DNA of 64,000 bases from a bacterium. GTDB lineage: Bacteria; Cyanobacteriota; Vampirovibrionia; Gastranaerophilales; Gastranaerophilaceae. Position numbers and translations under genes: made by a program. Below are positions 57,187 to 64,000 of this stretch, one piece after another. The stretch lies in the NCBI GenBank assembly GCA_017403285.1, contig JAFQOI010000101.1:45294-109293 (forward strand), given 5' to 3'. Within the stretch, counting starts at the first letter, position 1. Each line of letters opens with the position of its first letter. The notes under the pieces are model-generated. The model did no database searches. It was not told where the DNA came from and worked only from the letters and a program-made list of their open reading frames with translations.

Positions 57187-58896
57187 ATGCTAAAATGCTT
57201 GATTGAAACTGCAAGAGGTCTTACAGATGCGGATTTGGTTATAAAAAATGCGCAGTTAGTAAATGTTTTGTCTGAAGAAATATATACGACAGATATTGCT
57301 ATAACAAATGATATGATTGTTGGACTTGGAAAATGCTATAAAGGGAAACAAGAAATTGATGCAAATGGTGCATATGTAGTTCCATCCTTTATTGATGGGC
57401 ATGTTCATTTAGAAAGTTCAATGATGCTGGCAAAAGAATTTGCATCTGCTGTTCTTCCTACAGGGACGACTTGTGTTGTTACAGATCCACATGAAATAGC
57501 AAATGTTTTAGGTATAAATGGCATTAATTTTATGATGGAAACGACTAAGAATATTGGTTTGGATGTTTATTTTACATTGCCATCTTGTGTTCCGGCTTCT
57601 CCTTTTGAAACATCAGGATATGTTCTTTCAGCTGATGCTTTAGCATTGTTAATTGAAAATCCACGTGTGTTGGGTTTGGCTGAAATGATGAACTATGTTG
57701 GTGTTATTAATTCAGAGGATAAAGAAATTGCTAAGTTAGAAGTTGCTCAAAAGTGTGAAAAACGTATTGATGGACATGCCCCAAAACTATGCGGTAAAGA
57801 TTTGTGTGCTTATGTTGTTAGTGGGATTAAATCCGACCATGAATGTACAAGCCCAGAAGAAGCATTAGAAAAAATGCGACTTGGTCTTAATGTAATGATA
57901 AGAGAAGGTTCGGCTGCTAGAGATTTGGATTCTTTAATTCCATTGTTGAAGCAAAATAATACTAGAAAGTGCATTTTTGTTACTGATGATCGTCATCCTA
58001 CGGATTTAAAAGAACACATAAATGGAATGGTTCGTAGAGTTGTTGAAGCAGGTGTTGATCCAATAAAGGCAATTCAGTGTGCTAGTCTTAATACGGCAGA
58101 GTATTTTGGTTTAAAGAAAGTTGGCGCTGTTGCTCCAGGATATAAAGCAAATTTGTTGATTTTGCCTGATTTAAAATCTTTTAAACCTCATTATGTTGTT
58201 AAAGATGGAAAAATAGTTGCGAAAGATGGAGTTTTAACATCTTCTATAACAGATGTATTTATACCAAGTTATATAAATTCTATTAATATTGAAAAGTTAA
58301 CTCTTGAAGATTTTGTTATAACTCCAAAATCAAACAGAGTTAAGGCAATTGAGATTATTCCCGAGCAACTCATTACAAAGGAAACTATTTCAGAAATAAA
58401 AATAAAAGATAATAATGCAGTAAGTAATCTTGAAAATGATACTTTGAAAATTTGTGTTATAGAAAGACACCACGCATTTAAAAGCATAGGTAAAGGCTTT
58501 ATAAAGGGATTTAATTTAAAATCTGGAGCCATTGCTTCAACTGTTGCGCACGATTCTCATAATATGATTGTTATTGGTACAAATGATAATGATATGTTTG
58601 TTGCGGCGCAAGAATTAATAAAATGTGGCGGTGGAAAAATAGTTGTTAATAATGGAGAAGTTGTCGCAAAACTTGCTTTGCCTATCGCTGGTCTTATTTC
58701 TGATAAAACTTTTGTAGAAGTACTTGATGAATGTTACTCCTTAAATGATGCAATAAAAATAATTGGATCTGATTTGGAAAATCCATTTATGACAATGGCA
58801 TTTTTATCTTTGTCTGTAATTCCTGATTTGAAAATTACCGATAAAGGTGTTTTTTCTGCTAAAATATTTGATTTTATTGATATATTTGACTGTTAA
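57187..58896 (+). CDS. ade: Adenine deaminase
   Basis: Converts adenine to hypoxanthine in purine salvage. The metal site F-I-D-G-H-V-H-L-E-S-S is near residue 69, G-H-A-P near 195 and D-D-R-H-P near 267, and a C-terminal adenine deaminase domain with A-H-D-S-H-N near 454 completes the 569-residue Ade2-type protein. It is divergent from prs, which supplies PRPP for purine salvage. Confidence 0.95.
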   Translation: MLKCLIETARGLTDADLVIKNAQLVNVLSEEIYTTDIAITNDMIVGLGKCYKGKQEIDANGAYVVPSFIDGHVHLESSMMLAKEFASAVLPTGTTCVVTDPHEIANVLGINGINFMMETTKNIGLDVYFTLPSCVPASPFETSGYVLSADALALLIENPRVLGLAEMMNYVGVINSEDKEIAKLEVAQKCEKRIDGHAPKLCGKDLCAYVVSGIKSDHECTSPEEALEKMRLGLNVMIREGSAARDLDSLIPLLKQNNTRKCIFVTDDRHPTDLKEHINGMVRRVVEAGVDPIKAIQCASLNTAEYFGLKKVGAVAPGYKANLLILPDLKSFKPHYVVKDGKIVAKDGVLTSSITDVFIPSYINSINIEKLTLEDFVITPKSNRVKAIEIIPEQLITKETISEIKIKDNNAVSNLENDTLKICVIERHHAFKSIGKGFIKGFNLKSGAIASTVAHDSHNMIVIGTNDNDMFVAAQELIKCGGGKIVVNNGEVVAKLALPIAGLISDKTFVEVLDECYSLNDAIKIIGSDLENPFMTMAFLSLSVIPDLKITDKGVFSAKIFDFIDIFDC

Positions 58897-58956
58897 GTAA
58901 ACTTTTTATTTAAAACAAATTGTTATATTTCTTAACAATTAAAAAAATCAAGTCAA

Positions 58957-58986
58957 TTGTCACTAAAAAAATAACTTTATTAAAAT
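58957..58986 (+). promoter_or_regulatory. Promoter before the glycine-rich hydrophobic protein gene
   Basis: TTGTCA (58957-58962) and TAAAAT (58981-58986) are 18 nt apart. A TAGGGGG ribosome site then precedes the ATG at 59029. Confidence 0.5.
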
Positions 58987-59028
58987 ATCGAAATTTATGG
59001 GGATAATTTTTAATAGGGGGATATTATT

Positions 59029-60363
59029 ATGACAGTTGGCGATGTCAGCGGTGTCGATTACAATCGTTATCAACAATACGAAAAACAAGCAATGCAAAGC
59101 AATCCATATTACTACAATATCCGTACGAATGCTACGCAACCAGATATGTATGTGTCAAATTCTAGTGAAACTTGTACAGATAGAAAAGATGATGGGAAAA
59201 TTGGATTTTTTAGTGCTGTAGGTAATGCCATTAAAGGTGTTGGAAAAACAATCGTAAATGGTGTTAAGGGAATGTTCACTAATAAAGAAGGCAAATTCTC
59301 TCTTGGAAAAACATTGTTAAGCATCGGTACAGCAGCGCTGTGTATTGCAGTACCAGCAGTCGGAGTTGCGGCTTGTGTTGTTGGTGGAACAATGGGGGCA
59401 ATACAGGTTGGAAAAGGCATATATAATGCTGCAACAGCAGAAACAGATGCAGAAGCAAAAAAAGCATGGCAAAATGTTGGTGGTGGCGCATTTACAGTGG
59501 CAGCATCTGTCGTTGGGGCAAAAGCAGGTGTAAAAGCAGTTAAAAGTACAGCAGGAAATGCAAGTGCGTTACAGTCTGTTGATGATACTATTGCTGCTGG
59601 ACAAAAAGTATCTGTTAGAGATTATGGTACTGCATTAGTAAAAGATATATGGGCATCAACAAGAAATCAGGTTGGAAAAATAAAGACAAATATATCTGCG
59701 ATTAAATTGGATAATATGATTCGCAAGCACGAAAAATTAACTGGGGAAAAAGCTGCTAAATATGGAGAACAAGTTTCTAAAGCAATGGATAAAGCTGACG
59801 AGAATGTTTGGGCTCAAACAAACAAAATAACACAAGCAAGACATGACATTATGGGAACGGCAAAAGATATTTATCAAATAAATAAAATGAGACGTGCAAA
59901 TGCAAAAGCAATAGTGAAACAGGAAGCTGGTAAAAAATTAACAAAAGCAGATTTAAAAGCGATTTCGGACTGGGAACCACAGGCATTTAAAGCAAAAGGA
60001 TTTAGCGAAAAAGCAGTTAGTATTGCACAAAAGCAAAATCAAATTGAGTTTGGCATATCAGAGGCAATTAGGCATCCAATTAAAACAGGACAAAAAGCTT
60101 GGAGTACAGCAAGAGGCTACGTAACAAAAGAAAATGCACATCATTTATGGAATGGTATACAAGATGCATACAAAAAAAATATCAAAGGTCAAACATTGTC
60201 ACAAATGGGAAACAAATTGACTGGTAAAGCGCAAAATATATGGTCTGACTTATCAAAAGGCAAATATAGTTACCCAGAAGTTGTTAGCAAATATGGATTC
60301 GACAATGTAGCACAAGTAATTCAATATATGGGTGGAACAGTATACGCATCAGAAGCAATATAA
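59029..60363 (+). CDS. Large protein of unknown function with glycine-zipper-like membrane hairpin
   Basis: 444 residues. An N-terminal Tyr/Asn/Gln-rich part (1-55) is followed by K-I-G-F-F-S-A-V-G near 57, a hydrophobic stretch rich in Gly and Ala (94-130, with V-G-V-A-A-C-V-V-G-G in the middle) and a second one (148-168). These look like Gly-zipper helices that could insert into a membrane as a hairpin. The rest (170-444) is Lys/Ala-rich and helical, with several I-K-T-G-Q-K-A-W type segments. A pore-forming or effector role is possible but unproven. It is monocistronic with a strong terminator. Confidence 0.6.
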   Translation: MTVGDVSGVDYNRYQQYEKQAMQSNPYYYNIRTNATQPDMYVSNSSETCTDRKDDGKIGFFSAVGNAIKGVGKTIVNGVKGMFTNKEGKFSLGKTLLSIGTAALCIAVPAVGVAACVVGGTMGAIQVGKGIYNAATAETDAEAKKAWQNVGGGAFTVAASVVGAKAGVKAVKSTAGNASALQSVDDTIAAGQKVSVRDYGTALVKDIWASTRNQVGKIKTNISAIKLDNMIRKHEKLTGEKAAKYGEQVSKAMDKADENVWAQTNKITQARHDIMGTAKDIYQINKMRRANAKAIVKQEAGKKLTKADLKAISDWEPQAFKAKGFSEKAVSIAQKQNQIEFGISEAIRHPIKTGQKAWSTARGYVTKENAHHLWNGIQDAYKKNIKGQTLSQMGNKLTGKAQNIWSDLSKGKYSYPEVVSKYGFDNVAQVIQYMGGTVYASEAI

Positions 60364-60378
60364 TACAATAGCCGAAAC

Positions 60379-60408
60379 AAAAAGAGGAAGCAAATGCTTC
60401 CTCTTTTT
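60379..60408. terminator. Bidirectional terminator between the hydrophobic protein gene and tRNA-Pro
   Basis: Perfect 13-bp stem AAAAAGAGGAAGC / GCTTCCTCTTTTT (60379-60391 with 60396-60408), AAAT loop. It ends the rightward protein transcript and, 4 nt past the CCA end, the leftward tRNA transcript. Confidence 0.88.
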
Positions 60409-60411
60409 AAA

Positions 60412-60488
60412 TGGTCGGGATGACAGGATTCGAACCTGCGACCCCCTCGTCCCAAGCGAGGTGCGCTACCAAGCTGCGCTACATCCCG
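60412..60488 (-). tRNA. tRNA-Pro (UGG)
   Basis: On the minus strand the 7-bp acceptor stem CGGGATG pairs with CATCCCG. The anticodon stem CCTCG/CGAGG encloses loop CTTGGGA with anticodon TGG, and the T arm has the GGTTCGAATCC consensus. The discriminator A and CCA are encoded in the genome (60412-60415). The D arm and variable loop lengths are normal. Confidence 0.97.
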
Positions 60489-60509
60489 ATTGATTTCGTT
60501 GACATATTG

Positions 60510-60538
60510 ACTTTACCAACAACATACCTCAAAGTCAA
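60510..60538 (-). promoter_or_regulatory. Promoter of tRNA-Pro
   Basis: Minus-strand TTGACT (60533-60538) and TAAAGT (60510-60515) are 17 nt apart, 21 nt from the tRNA 5' end. Confidence 0.6.
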
Positions 60539-60604
60539 GCACAAGTATATTTTATTTCTTGTTTTGTGTATAATACTTATCGTCAAAGCGAAAAAGGTAT
60601 TATT

Positions 60605-61618
60605 ATGCAGAAAGAAAATTTAGTATCAGGAATGCGTTCTACAGGGAAATTACACCTTGGTCATTATATGGGCGTTCTTACAAATTGGGTTAATTTACAA
60701 GATGAATATAATTGTTTTTATTTTGTTGCAGATTGGCACGCTTTGACTACTAAATATGATAAAACTGAAAATTTGAAACAAGATAAGTTGGATGTTATTT
60801 TGGATTGGTTAGCATGCGGAATAGATCCTAATAAATCAACCATCTATTTTCAATCAAAGGTATTACAGATAGCAGAACTTCATGTCCTATTGAGCATGAT
60901 TACGCCTAACAACTGGGTAGAACGTGATCCTACTCTTAAAGACATGGTTAAAATTATCAAAAATAAAGATGGTGATAATTCTGAAAATGTTCCACAATTA
61001 AATTATGGGCTCTTGGGTTATCCTGTTTTAATGTCTGCTGATATCATGGCATTAAATGGTGCGATTGTGCCTGTTGGTATAGATCAACTTGCTCATCTTG
61101 AAATTACTCGTGATATTGCTAGAAGATTTAATAATATTTATAAAACAGAATTATTTAATGAACCAAAACCAAAATTGACACAAATTCCGCTTCTTTGTGG
61201 TGTTGATGGTCAAAAAATGGGTAAATCTTTTGCTAATGATATAAAAATATCTGATGATGAAGCAACTACTGCTAAAAAAGTTATGCAATGTATTACAGAT
61301 AGAAGTCGTGCCAGAAAAGACGACCCTGGTCACCCTGATAAATGTGAAGTTGCGTTTAAATATTATGAAATCTTTGGCTCTGAAGATGTCGTTAAAGAAG
61401 TCGAAGCAGAGTGTAAAGCAGGTAAAAGAGGTTGTGCTGATTGTAAAAGACAACTTGGCTGTATAATAAACGAAAAATTTGCTTCAATAAGACAAAAAAG
61501 GCAAGAACTTTCTCAAGATATTGATACTGTTTATGACATTATAAATGATGGAAATAAAAAAGCAGCGGATGAAGCAGAAAGAGTTATGCAAAAAGTTCGT
61601 GATGCAGTTAACATTTAG
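60605..61618 (+). CDS. trpS: Tryptophanyl-tRNA synthetase
   Basis: Class I synthetase, 337 residues from the ATG at 60605, which has an AAAAAGG ribosome site; a GTG upstream (60566) lies in a -10-like TATAAT and is rejected. HIGH motif is L-H-L-G-H-Y-M near residue 17, KMSKS is K-M-G-K-S near 204, and A-D-W-H-A-L-T near 46 and G-I-D-Q-L-A-H near 161 are TrpRS motifs. It precedes wecB by 11 nt. Confidence 0.96.
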   Translation: MQKENLVSGMRSTGKLHLGHYMGVLTNWVNLQDEYNCFYFVADWHALTTKYDKTENLKQDKLDVILDWLACGIDPNKSTIYFQSKVLQIAELHVLLSMITPNNWVERDPTLKDMVKIIKNKDGDNSENVPQLNYGLLGYPVLMSADIMALNGAIVPVGIDQLAHLEITRDIARRFNNIYKTELFNEPKPKLTQIPLLCGVDGQKMGKSFANDIKISDDEATTAKKVMQCITDRSRARKDDPGHPDKCEVAFKYYEIFGSEDVVKEVEAECKAGKRGCADCKRQLGCIINEKFASIRQKRQELSQDIDTVYDIINDGNKKAADEAERVMQKVRDAVNI

Positions 61619-61629
61619 GTTTGTATTTT

Positions 61630-62739
61630 ATGACTAAAATAAAAGTATTAACAATATTTGGCACAAGACCAGAGGCAATCAAAATGGCTCCCTTGGTGAA
61701 GGAAATAGAGAAAAATTCTGATGCGTTGGAAAGTGTTGTTTGTGTTACGGCACAACATCGCGAAATTTTAGATCAAGTGCTTGAATTGTTTGATATTAAG
61801 TCTGATTTTGACTTGAATATAATGAAGGATAATCAAAATCTTTGGTCGCTTACAAGTGATGTTCTTTTAAAAACAAAAGAAGTTATTGAACAAGTTAAAC
61901 CAGATGTTGTTTTAGTTCATGGTGATACGACAACGTCAATGGCAGCGGCTTTATCTGCTTTTTATGCAAAAGTTCCAGTTGGGCATGTTGAAGCAGGATT
62001 AAGAACATTTGACAAGTATTATCCTTTTCCTGAAGAAATCAATAGGGTTTTTACTGACAGTGTTTGTACTTATTTATTTGCTCCAACTGATAAATCTTGT
62101 GAAAATTTAATCAAGTCGCAAATACCGCAAACTCATATTTATAAAACAGGAAATACTGTTATAGATGCACTGTTGTATACAATTAAAAATCATGAAGTTG
62201 AAATAGATGGATTAAATTTAAATCCTGATTTAAAAACAATTCTTTTGACTTCTCATCGTCGTGAAAATTTTGGAGAACCTATAAAACAAATATGCGAAGC
62301 CGTCCTTGAACTTGTTTCTAAAAATAAAAATATAGAAGTGGTTTATCCCGTTCATCCAAATCTAAATGTACAAAAGCCGGTTTATGAACTTTTAGAAAAT
62401 AAGGAAAGAATTCATTTAATAAAGCCACTTGAGTATGCGCAATTTTGTTCTTTGATGAAAAAATCACATATAATTTTAACGGATTCAGGCGGTGTTCAAG
62501 AAGAAGCACCATCACTTGCTAAGCCTGTTCTTGTTTTAAGAGATACAACTGAACGACCAGAAGCAATAGAATATGGTACTGTAAAACTTGTTGGTACAGA
62601 CAAAAATAAAATTGTTTCAACTGTCCAAAAATTATTAGATGATACAAACGAATATAACAAAATGGCTGAAGCGGTAAACCCTTATGGTGATGGGCTTGCG
62701 TCAAAAAGAATTGTTGATGTTTTAAAAAAAATAAAATAG
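61630..62739 (+). CDS. wecB: UDP-N-acetylglucosamine 2-epimerase
   Basis: Makes UDP-ManNAc for surface polysaccharide. G-T-R-P-E-A-I-K-M-A-P near residue 9, H-G-D-T-T-T-S near 97, V-E-A-G-L-R-T near 120 and D-S-G-G-V-Q-E-E near 286 are conserved. The ATG at 61630 is preferred over a TTG at 61621. The protein is 369 residues. It probably acts with the sugar-nucleotide genes at 24-26 kb. Confidence 0.93.
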   Translation: MTKIKVLTIFGTRPEAIKMAPLVKEIEKNSDALESVVCVTAQHREILDQVLELFDIKSDFDLNIMKDNQNLWSLTSDVLLKTKEVIEQVKPDVVLVHGDTTTSMAAALSAFYAKVPVGHVEAGLRTFDKYYPFPEEINRVFTDSVCTYLFAPTDKSCENLIKSQIPQTHIYKTGNTVIDALLYTIKNHEVEIDGLNLNPDLKTILLTSHRRENFGEPIKQICEAVLELVSKNKNIEVVYPVHPNLNVQKPVYELLENKERIHLIKPLEYAQFCSLMKKSHIILTDSGGVQEEAPSLAKPVLVLRDTTERPEAIEYGTVKLVGTDKNKIVSTVQKLLDDTNEYNKMAEAVNPYGDGLASKRIVDVLKKIK

Positions 62740-62761
62740 AAGTAAAATTTTACTTCTATTT
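62734..62761. terminator. Terminator between wecB and fabF
   Basis: Perfect 14-bp palindrome with no loop (62734-62747 with 62748-62761), which contains the wecB stop codon and is followed by a T-rich tract. The minus side also gives an A-rich flank for the leftward fabF. Confidence 0.75.
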
Positions 62762-62771
62762 TTCTTTTTTT

Positions 62772-64000
62772 TTAAACCTTTTCAAACATTAAAACTGCGT
62801 TATGTCCACCAAATCCAAAAGAGTTTGAAATAGAAACGTTAACTTCCTTTTTCTTTGCTTGATTTGGTACATAGTCTAAATCTGCGACTTCAGGGTCTTG
62901 GTTTATGAGATTGATAGTCGGTGGGATAATCCCTTCAGTGATAGTTTTAATTGCTACAATTGCTTCTGCACATCCCGTTGCACCTATCATATGCCCCGTC
63001 ATTGATTTTGTTGAACTTACAGCGAGATTTTTATTTTTATTTTTATCCCCAAAAACTTTTGCAACTGTTTTTGATTCAGCAATGTCGCCTAAAAGTGTGC
63101 TTGTTCCATGCATGTTGATGTAGTCAACATCTTCAGGGGCTTTATTTGCATCTTTCAAACAATTTATTAATGCTAGTTCTACTCCGTTACCATTTGGATC
63201 TGGTGCAACCATATCATAAGCATCAGAACTTTGACCATAACCTATAATTTCCGCATAAATTTTTGCACTACGTTTTATAGCGTGTTCTCTTTCTTCTAAT
63301 ATAATTACTGCTCCACCCTCTGCCATAACAAATCCGTCACGATCCATATCATAAGGTCTTGAAGCTTCTTCTGGTGGTCTCGTTGCTTTAGATAGTGTTC
63401 TTGCAGATGTAAATGCTCCTATTCCGAAGTCGCAAACGCTTGATTCTGCTCCGCCAGCGACCATTACATCAGCATCTCCATATTGGATTGTTCTGAATGC
63501 ATCACCAATTGAGTGAGCACCAGTTGCACAAGCGGAAAGAACCGCTTTACTTGGACCTCTTAATCCATATTTTATTGAAACTTTGCCAGATGGCATATTT
63601 GCTATCATCATAGGAACAGTAAATGGCGAACATTTGTTAAAACCTTTGTTTAACATATCTATATAGCCATCTGTTACCGCAACTAAACCGCCAGCTGCGG
63701 TTGAAATAATAGTACCTATTCTTGTTCTGTCTTCTTCTTCTAAATTGAGACCAGAATCTTTTATTGCGTCTTCTGCTGCAATAAGAGAATATATAATACT
63801 TTTATCAAGTCTTCTCGCTTCTTTAGAATCAACATATCCTGAAATATCTAAATCTTCTGGAATTTGTCCTGCGATTTTTACAATATGCTTTTCTTTGTCT
63901 AAGTTATGTTCTCTTATACAACTTTTGCCATTAATAAGATTTTTCCAAAACAAATCTAAGCCAATTCCATAGGGGGTTACACATCCCATCCCCGTAACAA
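62772..64000 (-). CDS. fabF: Beta-ketoacyl-ACP synthase II, 5' end beyond the window
   Basis: Condensing enzyme of fatty-acid elongation. The sequence still reads V-T-G-M-G-C-V-T-P-Y-G at its edge, so the true start is outside the window; the ATG at 63989 is internal. The catalytic Cys is in S-A-C-A-T-G-A-H-S, and the two His are in N-M-H-G-T-S-T and in K-S-M-T-G-H-M-I-G-A-T-G. No adjacent acpP is seen. Confidence 0.95.
   Translation of the reverse strand, partial: VTGMGCVTPYGIGLDLFWKNLINGKSCIREHNLDKEKHIVKIAGQIPEDLDISGYVDSKEARRLDKSIIYSLIAAEDAIKDSGLNLEEEDRTRIGTIISTAAGGLVAVTDGYIDMLNKGFNKCSPFTVPMMIANMPSGKVSIKYGLRGPSKAVLSACATGAHSIGDAFRTIQYGDADVMVAGGAESSVCDFGIGAFTSARTLSKATRPPEEASRPYDMDRDGFVMAEGGAVIILEEREHAIKRSAKIYAEIIGYGQSSDAYDMVAPDPNGNGVELALINCLKDANKAPEDVDYINMHGTSTLLGDIAESKTVAKVFGDKNKNKNLAVSSTKSMTGHMIGATGCAEAIVAIKTITEGIIPPTINLINQDPEVADLDYVPNQAKKKEVNVSISNSFGFGGHNAVLMFEKV

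Noticed and set aside
60411..60623. A 70-codon plus-strand ORF beginning MVGMTGFEPATP
   Set aside because: It is antisense to the tRNA-Pro gene. This peptide start is a frequent spurious translation opposite tRNA-Pro and the ORF has no ribosome site.

Overview
The window is an AT-rich, gene-dense bacterial chromosome segment with no insertion sequence, prophage or CRISPR array that I can see. The best guess at the source is a non-photosynthetic relative of cyanobacteria (Gastranaerophilales / Melainabacteria type). The evidence is a response regulator very close to cyanobacterial RpaB, a yggS-sepF pair, a lysA-cdaA pair, a PBS-lyase-like HEAT-repeat protein, and a prepilin-like protein with a G/FTLSEVLITL leader. 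This placement is inference from protein resemblance, without a database search.

Layout. 1-4.7 kb: a complete de novo pyrimidine operon read leftward (pyrK-pyrD-pyrE-pyrB-pyrC-pyrF), behind a clear promoter, a 12-codon leader ORF and an attenuator-like terminator. 4.8-12.9 kb: a rhodanese-like protein, a membrane-anchored lytic transglycosylase, hisD with a three-domain HisA-HisI-HisE fusion, bioB-cysK, an Asn/Gln-rich anchored protein and the RpaB-like regulator. 13-24.4 kb: an EamA transporter, a DUF2229 protein, yggS-sepF, a Xer recombinase, a pfkB kinase-trpB-trpA-radical SAM operon, tpiA, a pseudopilin and anmK. 24.4-31 kb: manC-dxr-aroQ, then a leftward envelope group (lptB, an LptF/G permease, a phosphodiester glycosidase) behind a HEAT-repeat gene.

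31-43 kb: a UbiA/MenA-like prenyltransferase and a small zinc-ribbon protein, a lysA-cdaA-eda-gcvPB-bioA-bioD rightward series, then rsmG with a large STAND-type ATPase/TPR protein. 43-49.5 kb: accessory genes (SH3-like secreted protein, small barrel-like protein, kinase-fold protein, uridine-kinase-like protein), nadD-yqeK, and two convergent radical SAM genes paralogous to the one behind trpA. 49.5-57 kb: a two-subunit CoA-transferase, two SGNH-type proteins with an MsbA-like exporter, a D-lactate dehydrogenase, a small unknown, and a ribose-phosphate pyrophosphokinase with an unusual N-terminal extension. 57-64 kb: adenine deaminase, a glycine-rich hydrophobic protein, tRNA-Pro(UGG), trpS, wecB and the 5'-truncated fabF.

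The most promising unexplained items are: (i) three radical SAM paralogs carrying a SPASM-like cysteine cluster at the N terminus instead of the C terminus, one translationally coupled to trpA; (ii) short N-terminal extensions with an FKG and/or D-x-FER motif on otherwise unrelated proteins; (iii) the leader-peptide attenuator of the pyr operon; (iv) the HisA-HisI-HisE fusion. Genes are tightly packed: many adjacent starts and stops overlap by 1 nt, and five convergent pairs overlap at their 3' ends.
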